Source: Enterococcus mundtii (GTDB taxonomy: Bacteria > Bacillota > Bacilli > Lactobacillales > Enterococcaceae). Taken from it: 64,000 bases of DNA. The notes under the pieces are model-generated. The model was given only the letters and a program-made list of their open reading frames with translations, was not told the origin of the DNA and searched no databases. Shown here piece after piece: positions 43,682-51,705 of the stretch. The first letter of the stretch is position 1, and every line of letters starts with the position of its first letter. Made by a program: the position numbers and the translations under genes. Location: NCBI RefSeq assembly GCF_013394305.1, contig NZ_AP019810.1, positions 1,805,501-1,869,500 on the forward strand, read 5' to 3'.

Positions 43682-45505
43682 TTGGATTACTTAAAAAGGT
43701 TGTTAGTAGGGAAGCCGTTGAAGTCGGCGGAAAACGACGAGCATAAATTAACAAGGTTTGCTGCGTTAGCACTACTATCTTCCGATGCGTTGTCATCGAT
43801 TGCGTACGGAACAGAACAAATCGTTGTGGTATTAGTGGCGTTGTCTGCTGCTGCGATCTGGTATTCATTGCCAATTGCTGCATTTGTTATTATTTTATTG
43901 ATTTCATTAACTCTTTCTTATCGGCAGATCATTCACGCATATCCACACGGGGGTGGGGCTTACGTTGTTAGTAGTGAGAACCTCGGTAAAAATGCTGGAC
44001 TGATTTCGGGCGGGTCTTTATTGATCGATTATATGCTGACTGTTGCGGTTTCCGTCTCAGCCGGTGCAGAGGCGATTACTTCTGCTATACCAGCTCTATA
44101 TGGGCATCAAGTAGCGATTTCAGTGACTATCGTCCTCTTGTTGATGATGTTGAACTTACGTGGACTGAGAGAGTCAGCTTCGTTTTTACTATTCCCAGTC
44201 TATACATTTATTCTCGTCATCTCCTTATTGATTGTCGTTGGTTTGTTTAATATTGTGACTGGGGCAGTACCATTACAAGCAACAGCATTGCCTGGTGCAG
44301 TTGTCCCTGGGGTTTCCGTCGCATTGATCTTACGGGCTTTTTCTTCTGGTTCTTCTTCATTGACTGGTGTAGAGGCAATCAGTAATGCAGTACCGTTCTT
44401 CAAAAAGCCACGGGCGAAAAACGCAGCGATGACCTTGACGATGATGGCATTGATCTTAGGATTCTTTTTTGTAGGGATCACGTTTATCAACTATTGGTAT
44501 GGAATCGTTCCTGAAAAAGAAGTAACTGTTCTTTCCCAAATCGGACAAGCTGTTTTTGGACATGGGATCTTGTATTATATCTTGCAATTTGCGACAGCTT
44601 TGATTTTGGCAGTGGCAGCAAATACAGGGTTTTCTGCCTTTCCAGTATTAGCCTATAACTTAGCAAAAGATAAATTCATGCCTCATATGTACCAAGATCG
44701 TGGTGATCGTTTAGGGTACTCAAATGGGATCATCACGCTTGCATTAGGGTCGATTGTGCTATTGTTTATTTTCAATGGCTCTACTGAACGATTGATTCCA
44801 TTGTATTCCATTGGTGTATTTATCCCCTTTGCATTATCGCAAACAGGAATGGTCATCAAATGGAAAAAAGAAGGCAAAAAGTGGTGGACGAAATCAATTG
44901 CGAATATTACGGGTGCATTTATCTCTTATGCCATCATTGCAATTTTATTTGTTTACCGCTTAGGGGATATTTGGCCGTTCTTCATCATCATGCCAATCGT
45001 CATGTTCGTCTTCTATAAAATTCATGATCATTATAAAAAAGTAGCAGAACAACTTCGATTAGAAGACGAAGTAAACTTACACGAGTATGAAGGAAATACG
45101 GTTTTGGTACTTGTAGGGAACGTTACGCGGGTAAATACCGGAGCGTTGAATTATGCGCGTTCGATTGGTGATTATGTTGTTGCTATGCACGTTTCATTAG
45201 ATGAGGATATCGAAAAGGAAAAAGAGATCCAAGCAGAATTTAAAAAGCATTTTCCAGATGTTCGTCTTTCAATCGTCCATTCTTCTTATCGGTCGATTCA
45301 AAATCCGATTTTGCGTTATGTGGACATAGTCAGCAAGAATGCTGCAAAACAAAATTATACGACGACCGTATTGATTCCACAGTTTGTACCAAATCGCAGA
45401 TGGCAGAATATCTTGCATAATCAGACGAGTCTGAGATTGCGTTTACGTCTTTCTTGGCGTGAAAATATCGTCGTAAGTACGTATAGTTATCATTTGAAAA
45501 AATAA
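43682..45505 (+). CDS. kimA: KimA-type high-affinity potassium importer
   Basis: A 607-residue APC-superfamily protein closely matching KimA (YdaO) of B. subtilis: LLSSDALSSIAYGTEQIVVVL near the start, then 12 membrane helices with HPHGGGAYVVSSENLGKNAGLISGG, and a cytoplasmic UspA-like C-terminal domain (from about residue 460, with VLVGNVTRVNTGALNYARSIG). KimA imports K+ driven by H+ and is inhibited by c-di-AMP. TTG 43682 is the start (AAAGGAG 8 bases upstream). A strong terminator follows at 45534. Confidence 0.88.
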   Translation: MDYLKRLLVGKPLKSAENDEHKLTRFAALALLSSDALSSIAYGTEQIVVVLVALSAAAIWYSLPIAAFVIILLISLTLSYRQIIHAYPHGGGAYVVSSENLGKNAGLISGGSLLIDYMLTVAVSVSAGAEAITSAIPALYGHQVAISVTIVLLLMMLNLRGLRESASFLLFPVYTFILVISLLIVVGLFNIVTGAVPLQATALPGAVVPGVSVALILRAFSSGSSSLTGVEAISNAVPFFKKPRAKNAAMTLTMMALILGFFFVGITFINYWYGIVPEKEVTVLSQIGQAVFGHGILYYILQFATALILAVAANTGFSAFPVLAYNLAKDKFMPHMYQDRGDRLGYSNGIITLALGSIVLLFIFNGSTERLIPLYSIGVFIPFALSQTGMVIKWKKEGKKWWTKSIANITGAFISYAIIAILFVYRLGDIWPFFIIMPIVMFVFYKIHDHYKKVAEQLRLEDEVNLHEYEGNTVLVLVGNVTRVNTGALNYARSIGDYVVAMHVSLDEDIEKEKEIQAEFKKHFPDVRLSIVHSSYRSIQNPILRYVDIVSKNAAKQNYTTTVLIPQFVPNRRWQNILHNQTSLRLRLRLSWRENIVVSTYSYHLKK

Positions 45506-45533
45506 TTACATGATAGCGAGTAACAATTTTTGA

Positions 45534-45569
45534 CCTTAGAACAGCACTTTGGTGTTCTAAGGTTTTTTT
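45534..45569 (+). terminator. Terminator after kimA
   Basis: CCTTAGAACA (45534-45543) pairs with TGTTCTAAGG (45553-45562), followed by TTTTTTT. Confidence 0.9.
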
Positions 45570-45669
45570 ATAGTTACATGAAATTGGGTTGGGTATTCAA
45601 TTTTACGAAAAATGTATTCACGTTGTATTTATATTATGATGATAATAGATAGAATGGAGGGCGAAGATT

Positions 45670-45890
45670 ATGAAGACTAGGAAACAAGGTAATGCGATTG
45701 TTTTAACTGTACCTACTAAATTTGGCATAGAAGAAAATGTTGAGTATAGTGCTGTTAAGGGAGAAGACGATACAATCACGTTTATAAAAAAGAAAAAAAT
45801 ATTTTTGATGAAGCATTTGAAAATGATGAAACAATTGATGCAAGTGCTGGTTTTCCTGAGGATTCACTGGTAGGAAAGGAAATTATTTAA
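45670..45890 (+). pseudogene. Frameshifted MazE-type antitoxin
   Basis: Reads MKTRKQGNAIVLTVPTKFGI, a SpoVT/AbrB-type MazE start, but a one-base loss in the A-run at 45793-45799 ends it early at 45873 as an off-frame tail. In the other frame the expected C-terminus continues as NIFDEAFENDETIDASAGF... to the stop 45888-45890, overlapping the toxin ATG. The run AAAAAAG-AAAAAAA contains a slippery heptamer A-AAA-AAG (45786-45792) that would give the same -1 shift. Confidence 0.75.
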
Positions 45891-46258
45891 TGGCATATAC
45901 TATTAATGGCTATACGCCTAAACAAGGCGATTTTGTGATTATTAATTTCAATCCCAGTATAGGTAGAGAGATTAAAAAAAGAAGACCTGCAATTGTTGTC
46001 AGTGCGAACCATTATAATGCAGTAACAGGAATGTGTGCGGTTTGTCCAATTACTGATACGAAATATAAAAACCATATTGCATTAGATAAGAGGCATAAAC
46101 TACAAGGATATATCAATCCTTTTTAAATCAAAACATTTGATTTTATGGAAAAGCAGAGAAATATACTCTTCGTAGAGAAAGCCACTCTGGCTGAATTAGG
46201 TGAAGTGGCGCAAATCATTGATATGGTGTTTGATTTTTCGTCATTATTGTCAGAGTGA
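45890..46258 (+). pseudogene. MazF-type toxin broken by a stop
   Basis: The frame runs MAYTINGYTPKQGDFVIIN ... KLQGYINPF and stops at TAA 46124-46126. Reading on in the same frame gives IKTFDFMEKQRNILFVEKATLAELGEVAQ and IIDMVFDF, the usual MazF end, to TGA 46256-46258. So a single nonsense change (for example CAA to TAA) removed the C-terminal third. The G-R-E-I-K-K-R-R-P-A-I motif of the RNA-binding loop is intact. Both partners of this mazEF locus are therefore damaged. Confidence 0.8.
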
Positions 46259-46345
46259 GTAGCAACTCATTTATTTATAGTTTATGTAGAACTGTACATA
46301 CCAGAAGATTCAGTCAATGACTATCTATCTGAATTTCAAATAAAA

Positions 46346-46392
46346 AAACACCACCAAATCAAGAATTTATTTCTTGAACTGGTGGTGTTTTC
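46346..46392 (-). terminator. Terminator of the opuC operon
   Basis: ACACCACC/GGTGGTGT stem with an inner TCAAGAA/TTCTTGA pairing; on the minus strand the hairpin is followed by TTTTTTTAT. It lies just downstream of opuCD. Confidence 0.85.
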
Positions 46393-46444
46393 AACTATTT
46401 AAAAATAGAAATCCATTGGGTTCAATATGGATTCTCTATGTTCG

Positions 46445-47116
46445 TCATCTTGAATGCTTTGCCGCAGGGTCTAAACGGCGTTCGATGATCCCTAAGACCC
46501 AGTCGGTGATGATTGCCATGAAGGCTGTTGGCAAGGCTCCAGCTAAGATGATCGACGTACCATCTGTGGCATTTGTCCCACGAATGATGATGTCTCCTAG
46601 TCCGCCAGCTCCGACGAAGGCACCGATGGCGGTGATCCCGATGGCAACGACTAAAGCATTTCTAATGCCTGCCATAATGACTGACACAGATAGCGGTAGT
46701 TCTACCATAAAGAGACGTTGGCTGGCTGTCATCCCCATCCCTTTACCGACATCAAGGATATTTTTGTCGACTTGGATCATCCCAGTGTACGTGTTCTTGA
46801 TGATCGGCAATAGCGAATACAAGAACACCGTGACGATCACGACATTGACCCCTAAACCTAAACCAATCATCAAAATCGAAACCATCGCTAAAGAAGGAAT
46901 CGTTTGGATGATATTTGTAAAACGGATCACCCAATTGGCTAACTTACGTTTTCGTGAAATGAGAATACCAACGGGGATACCGATGATTGCTGCAAAAAGT
47001 ACGCCATAGATCGAAATGAGAAAGTGACGTAGGAACTGTGAAAAGACATACGTACCATTCTCTTGAAAATAATAAATAAATTGTTCAAGCCAATTCATGT
47101 TTTCCATCATCGTCAC
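46445..47116 (-). CDS. opuCD: Osmoprotectant ABC transporter permease
   Basis: A 223-residue MetI-type permease with about five to six helices and the EAA loop (GMGMTASQRLFMVELPLSVSVIMAGIRNALVVAIG at about 130-165). It is the second permease of an OpuC-type glycine betaine/carnitine/choline importer. Its start overlaps the OpuCC stop by 4 bases (ATGA). Confidence 0.88.
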   Translation of the reverse strand: MTMMENMNWLEQFIYYFQENGTYVFSQFLRHFLISIYGVLFAAIIGIPVGILISRKRKLANWVIRFTNIIQTIPSLAMVSILMIGLGLGVNVVIVTVFLYSLLPIIKNTYTGMIQVDKNILDVGKGMGMTASQRLFMVELPLSVSVIMAGIRNALVVAIGITAIGAFVGAGGLGDIIIRGTNATDGTSIILAGALPTAFMAIITDWVLGIIERRLDPAAKHSR

Positions 47117-48030
47117 TCCCCTCCAAAGTATTGGTTTTCTTTTAAAAAGCGTTCTGCGACGACAGAAGGCTCAACCAAATTATTGTCTGCTTCATAGTTC
47201 AATTGTTGCATTTTTTCAGTGCTGATCGTATTACTTAATTTTGTTAATGCTTCTGCTAAACCCGGCGTATCTTTTAATAGTTGATTATCTACAACCGGTG
47301 CAGCGTCATAAGGTGGGAAAAAACTCAAGTCATCTTCTAGCATGACTAGATCATAACTAGCAATACGTCCGTCTGTCGAATAACCTAAAACGATATCCAT
47401 TCTCCCAGCTTCTACAGCGTCATAGACTAGACCGATCTGCATAGGCAAGATGGAATCAAATGAAAAGCCATATGTTTCTTTGAAGCCGTCATAGCCATCT
47501 CCTTTACGATTGATCCAGGAAGTATCCACTCCAGCGACAAGTTCATCGGCGACATTTTTCAAGTCACTGACTTTCTTTAAATTGTATTTTTCCGCAGTAT
47601 CTTTGCGAACAAGAAAAACGTAGGTGTTCTCGAACCCATAAGAAGGAAACCAGGTTTGATCATACCTTTTTTCAAATTCACGTTTTACGATATCAAATGC
47701 TTTTTCAGGATCTTTCTCAGGCGGTAAATTAAGGGTAGTAGTCAAATCCGTCCCTGTATAGCGAGCGGCAGAAATAGACGCGTCGCCGTTCATCATTGCT
47801 TGATGATTGATCGTCGTCGTTGCTAAGTTATTGATGATCGTCGTATTTTTTTCCGTATAGTGTTCAACCATCCCAGCAACGATACTGGCAATGATCTGAG
47901 CTTCAGAAGTGATCCCACCGGTGATAGAAATCGTATCTTCATCAGTATTACTTGCCAATCCTGGGAAGGAGCAACTTGCAAGTAATAAGACGGTCAATAC
48001 GAGAACGACACTATTTCTGATTCGTTTCAT
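47113..48030 (-). CDS. opuCC: Osmoprotectant-binding lipoprotein
   Basis: A 305-residue lipoprotein; the signal peptide [20 protein letters not shown] ends in a lipobox (L-A-S-C) at Cys20. The rest is the OpuAC/ProX-type two-lobed binding domain: [30 protein letters not shown] with the aromatic box, [21 protein letters not shown]. It captures osmoprotectants outside the membrane. It overlaps OpuCB and OpuCD by 4 bases each. Confidence 0.87.
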   Translation of the reverse strand: MKRIRNSVVLVLTVLLLASCSFPGLASNTDEDTISITGGITSEAQIIASIVAGMVEHYTEKNTTIINNLATTTINHQAMMNGDASISAARYTGTDLTTTLNLPPEKDPEKAFDIVKREFEKRYDQTWFPSYGFENTYVFLVRKDTAEKYNLKKVSDLKNVADELVAGVDTSWINRKGDGYDGFKETYGFSFDSILPMQIGLVYDAVEAGRMDIVLGYSTDGRIASYDLVMLEDDLSFFPPYDAAPVVDNQLLKDTPGLAEALTKLSNTISTEKMQQLNYEADNNLVEPSVVAERFLKENQYFGGE

Positions 48031-48668
48031 TCGTCATTCTCCTCCCTCAATGCGATCGGAGTTAACCGATTCTCCAATAGTCCTAATAAGAAATCTGCAA
48101 GCAATGCTAAGATCGTTACAGGGATCGTTCCAGCGAAAATCAAATCGGGTTGATAATTATTCAAACCGCTAAAAATCAAATCGCCTAGCCCGCCTGCGCC
48201 GATGTAAGAGGCGAGGGTTGCCCATGCAATCACATAGACTGCTGCTAACCGGATACCTGCCATGATCGTCGGCATAGCAATCGGCAATTCGACAGAAAAA
48301 ATCGATTGGATATTTGTCATTCCCATGCCTTTTGCGACATCGCGGTAATTCCAATCCACATTTTTCATCCCAATATAGGTATTTCTTAAAATAGGTAAAA
48401 GGGAATAGATAAATAGGGCAATGATTGCAGGCAATTTACCGACACCGAATAAAGGAATCATAAGTGCTAATAGGGCAAGAGAAGGGACTGTTTGTAACGC
48501 ACTGGTCAGTCCAATAACAATCGTTGCGACTTTAGGAAAACGCGTCAAAAGAACACCTAAAGGAACAGCAACGGCAATCCCGATGACCAATGCAATTGCT
48601 GAAATATAGAGATGTTCGAGACTTTTTGAGAGGATCTCAGCGCCATGTTGTTGAAAAAATTCGGCCAT
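48027..48668 (-). CDS. opuCB: Osmoprotectant ABC transporter permease
   Basis: A 213-residue permease with six hydrophobic stretches and the conserved EAA loop [38 protein letters not shown]. It pairs with OpuCD for osmoprotectant import. Its ATG lies 4 bases after the OpuCA stop. Translational coupling along opuCA-CB-CC-CD is indicated by 4-base overlaps. Confidence 0.88.
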   Translation of the reverse strand: MAEFFQQHGAEILSKSLEHLYISAIALVIGIAVAVPLGVLLTRFPKVATIVIGLTSALQTVPSLALLALMIPLFGVGKLPAIIALFIYSLLPILRNTYIGMKNVDWNYRDVAKGMGMTNIQSIFSVELPIAMPTIMAGIRLAAVYVIAWATLASYIGAGGLGDLIFSGLNNYQPDLIFAGTIPVTILALLADFLLGLLENRLTPIALREENDE

Positions 48669-48671
48669 TGG

Positions 48672-49841
48672 TTAAACCTCCTTTGTTTCAGATGGCGTAC
48701 CAATTGCATCAGTAAGCGATGGTTCTTCGCCCCAGATCACGTCATAGACGATGTCGACAAGAGAGGCTCGAGTTAAAATACCAACGACTTTATTTTGTTC
48801 ATCAACTACTGGCACATATTTTAAACCACGTTTTAAGATTCGTTGTAAGGTATCACGTAAATAAGCAGATTGTTTTACATAAAAAACATCCTTGTTCAAG
48901 ATATCGCCAACACTCGAGACTTTTCCACGTTTCTTATCGATTGTTTCAACATCGATAAATCCTTTTAAGGTATTTGAATTATCCGTCACTAAAAGCGTAT
49001 CGACGCGTTTTTCACGCATCAATTTGATGGCTTCTTGCAATGATTTTTCTGGCGTGATCGTGATGGCTTGGTTCAGCATGACTTCGCCTACTTTTGTGGT
49101 ATCTGGTTTGGCTTGAAGTAAGCGATCTTCACCGATCAATTCTTCGACAAATTCATTGGCAGGGTGGCGTAAAATATTTTGTGGCGTATCAAATTGAATG
49201 ACTCTACCTTCACTCATGATCGCGATACGACTGGATAATTTGATTGCTTCATCCATATCATGTGTCACGAAGACGATGGTTTTTCCTAGACGTTCTTGCA
49301 GATCCTTGACTAAATCTTGTAAGGAATCTCTTGTGATAGGGTCTAATGCTCCAAAAGGTTCATCCATCAAAATGATGTCTTGATTCGCCGCTAACGCGCG
49401 AACGACACCGATACGCTGCTGTTGACCACCAGATAATTCATGTGGGTAACGATCAAGCATTTCACGAGGAAGTTCCACCAGGTCGATCATTTTATCTGCT
49501 GTTTTGTTCCGTTCTTCTTGGCTGACCTTCAATAATTTTTGGACAAGAGTGATATTTTCCCGGATCGTCATGTGAGGCATCAAACCGATACTTTGAATCA
49601 CATAGCCGATTTGTCGTCGGAGTTCAACGGGATTGATTTCTTGGATCGACTTTCCATCAATCAAAATCTGACCTTCTGTCGGGTCCGTCATGCGGTTAAG
49701 CATTCGCATCGTAGTGGTTTTTCCGCTACCACTTGTACCGATAAAACAGATGAATTCGCCTTTTTCAAAAGAAATATTGACGTTCTCGACCGCGACTTTT
49801 CCACCTTTATAAATTTTTGATACATTCTGAAATTCGATCAT
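48672..49841 (-). CDS. opuCA: Osmoprotectant ABC transporter ATP-binding subunit
   Basis: A protein of about 389 residues. Walker A GTSGSGKTTTMRML, ABC signature HELSGGQQQRIGVVRALA, Walker B IILMDEPFGALD and H-loop FVTHDMDEA are all present. Two CBS domains occupy about residues 255-375 and sense ionic strength. The second of two tandem ATGs (start at 49841, giving MIEFQNVSKIY) fits the AGAGGTG spacing; the first is at 49844. Operon control is expected from osmotic stress. 49842-50041 shows no clear promoter. Confidence 0.92.
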   Translation of the reverse strand: MIEFQNVSKIYKGGKVAVENVNISFEKGEFICFIGTSGSGKTTTMRMLNRMTDPTEGQILIDGKSIQEINPVELRRQIGYVIQSIGLMPHMTIRENITLVQKLLKVSQEERNKTADKMIDLVELPREMLDRYPHELSGGQQQRIGVVRALAANQDIILMDEPFGALDPITRDSLQDLVKDLQERLGKTIVFVTHDMDEAIKLSSRIAIMSEGRVIQFDTPQNILRHPANEFVEELIGEDRLLQAKPDTTKVGEVMLNQAITITPEKSLQEAIKLMREKRVDTLLVTDNSNTLKGFIDVETIDKKRGKVSSVGDILNKDVFYVKQSAYLRDTLQRILKRGLKYVPVVDEQNKVVGILTRASLVDIVYDVIWGEEPSLTDAIGTPSETKEV

Positions 49842-50041
49842 CATTGCACCTCTTCTTTTCTTTTCCATAAAGAATGTTCTTATAATAGTATGCCTAAAAT
49901 AACTAAGGAATACAAATTTGATGATTTATTTACTATACAAATAACTAGACTAGTAGGCGTTTTTTGAAATTATAAATAAAATATAGCTGAAAAGATAACG
50001 CAACCAATCATAAATGAATGGAAGGATAAGATTTTTGCTTT

Positions 50042-50070
50042 TTGGCATTGTCGGCATAAAATGGTAAAAT
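50042..50070 (+). promoter_or_regulatory. queA promoter
   Basis: TTGGCA (50042-50047), 17-base spacer, TAAAAT (50065-50070) with a TG before it (extended -10). Confidence 0.7.
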
Positions 50071-50102
50071 AAAAGGGCCAAACAGAGAAAGTGAGTGACG
50101 AT

Positions 50103-51134
50103 ATGTTAACAACAGAAGATTTCGATTTTGAGTTACCCGAAGAACTGATTGCCCAAACACCATTAAAAGACCGGGATCATTCCCGATTACTTGTAGTTGA
50201 CCGTAAGACAGGTGGGATGATGGATAAACATTTCCATGAAATCATTGAGGAATTAAATCCTGGTGATGCGTTAGTGATGAATAATACACGCGTATTGCCT
50301 GCGCGCTTATACGGTGAAAAAGTAGAGACGGGTGCCCACTTAGAAGTATTGCTTTTGACCAATACAGAAGGTGACACGTGGGAGACACTGATCAAACCAG
50401 CCAAACGTGCCAAAGTAGGGACAGAGATCATTTTTGGTGACGGCCGTTTAAAAGCAGTTGTGAAAGAAGAGCTGGATCATGGTGGACGAATCATTGAGTT
50501 TGCCTATGAGGGGATTTTCTTAGAGAATCTAGAAGCGCTTGGCGAAATGCCGTTACCGCCTTATATCAAAGAACGTTTAGAAGATCCAGATCGCTATCAA
50601 ACTGTCTATGCAGAAGAGAATGGCTCAGCAGCTGCACCAACTGCTGGCTTACATTTCACGACAGAATTATTAGATGAAATCAAAGCAAAAGGCGTGGAGC
50701 TTGTGTATTTGACACTGCATGTCGGTCTAGGAACCTTCCGTCCAGTGAGTGTCGATAAAATCGAAGAGCATGAAATGCACAGTGAATTTTATCGTTTGAC
50801 CGAAGAAGCTGCTACTCGTTTGAATCAAGTTCGCCAAAATGGCGGGAAAATCGTGGCAGTAGGAACGACTTCAATCCGCACATTAGAAACGATTGGTACG
50901 AAATTTGATGGGGAGATCAAAGCAGATAGTGGTTGGACTGATATCTTTATTACGCCAGGGTATGAGTTCAAAGTAGTTGAAGCTTTTTCTACGAATTTCC
51001 ATTTGCCAAAATCCACTTTAGTGATGCTAGTCAGTGCGTTTGCTGGTAGAGAATTAACATTATCAGCTTATCAACATGCCATCGATGAACGTTACCGTTT
51101 CTTCAGTTTTGGAGATGCGATGTTTGTAAAGTAA
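50103..51134 (+). CDS. queA: S-adenosylmethionine:tRNA ribosyltransferase-isomerase
   Basis: A 343-residue enzyme that moves the ribosyl of SAM onto preQ1 in tRNA to make epoxyqueuosine. ATG 50103 ([21 protein letters not shown]) is preferred to the GTG at 50091. The motifs [38 protein letters not shown] and GTTSIRTLE are visible. A good extended -10 promoter precedes it and a terminator follows. Its pathway partner tgt lies about 4 kb downstream. Confidence 0.95.
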   Translation: MLTTEDFDFELPEELIAQTPLKDRDHSRLLVVDRKTGGMMDKHFHEIIEELNPGDALVMNNTRVLPARLYGEKVETGAHLEVLLLTNTEGDTWETLIKPAKRAKVGTEIIFGDGRLKAVVKEELDHGGRIIEFAYEGIFLENLEALGEMPLPPYIKERLEDPDRYQTVYAEENGSAAAPTAGLHFTTELLDEIKAKGVELVYLTLHVGLGTFRPVSVDKIEEHEMHSEFYRLTEEAATRLNQVRQNGGKIVAVGTTSIRTLETIGTKFDGEIKADSGWTDIFITPGYEFKVVEAFSTNFHLPKSTLVMLVSAFAGRELTLSAYQHAIDERYRFFSFGDAMFVK

Positions 51135-51153
51135 CTTTTTAAGATAAAAAAGA

Positions 51154-51182
51154 CCCCGACTCTCGATTAGTCGGGGCTTTTG
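51154..51182 (+). terminator. Terminator after queA
   Basis: CCCCGACT (51154-51161) pairs with AGTCGGGG (51169-51176), followed by CTTTTG. Confidence 0.9.
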
Positions 51183-51542
51183 TGCTTCGGAAGGAAACAA
51201 ATAAATAGAATTAGTGTAACTTTCCATAGAACATGCAAAGTACGGTGTTGAATTTCTTCTTGATAAACAAAAAATCTTGTTTTCTTTACATCTTCAACAG
51301 TTGAATCATCTCTTGTTCCTATTCAATTTTCAGATGTTCATGTTATTTAATTGTTACGTATCCCACTACTTCTTTTTTTGAACGATTTTCGTTTCAAACA
51401 ATCATACGCATTCGCTATTTATAATGGTTACTTCACATGCTCGTTAAGGTGAAACTTGTACTTCTAACAACTTTGTTTGCTTATACTACTCTATCGAGAA
51501 ATTCTTCTATCTATTTGTCTTTTCCTCCTTCCTTATGGTTAA
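51183..51542. other. Gene-free stretch with a minus-strand promoter upstream
   Basis: No intact gene. On the minus strand, frame remnants such as RDDSTVEDVKKTRFFVYQ can be read near 51340-51190, without a start codon and with stops in front. See the minus-strand promoter at 51543. Confidence 0.4.
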
Positions 51543-51571
51543 ATCATACCACGTTTTGGTAGCGTTTGCAA
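51543..51571 (-). promoter_or_regulatory. Minus-strand promoter without an intact gene
   Basis: On the minus strand TTGCAA (plus 51566-51571), 17-base spacer, TATGAT (plus 51543-51548), then GGAAGGAGG at plus 51524-51532. No ATG, GTG or TTG lies at a useful distance after it, so either the start was lost or an RNA is made. Confidence 0.5.
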
Positions 51572-51628
51572 TTGATATGTATTGATTATTTTAAAATATT
51601 TCTCTTCATATGTATATATGCGATATAG

Positions 51629-51681
51629 TTGAATTAATTAAAAAAATGATGTTATACTAAAATAGTGCGTTATACATAACG
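51629..51681 (+). promoter_or_regulatory. Promoter and palindrome of the P-type ATPase
   Basis: TTGAAT (51629-51634), 18-base spacer, TATACT (51653-51658). CGTTAT-AC-ATAACG at 51668-51681 is a perfect palindrome at about +10, a likely operator. AAAGGAGG follows before ATG 51706. Confidence 0.6.
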
Positions 51682-51705
51682 TATGATTTTTAAAGGAGGT
51701 ATAGG

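Noticed and set aside
46374-47009. Plus-strand 211-residue frame opposite opuCD
   Set aside because: It is the antisense shadow of the opuCD gene, rich in Met/Pro/Ser, with no ribosome binding site.
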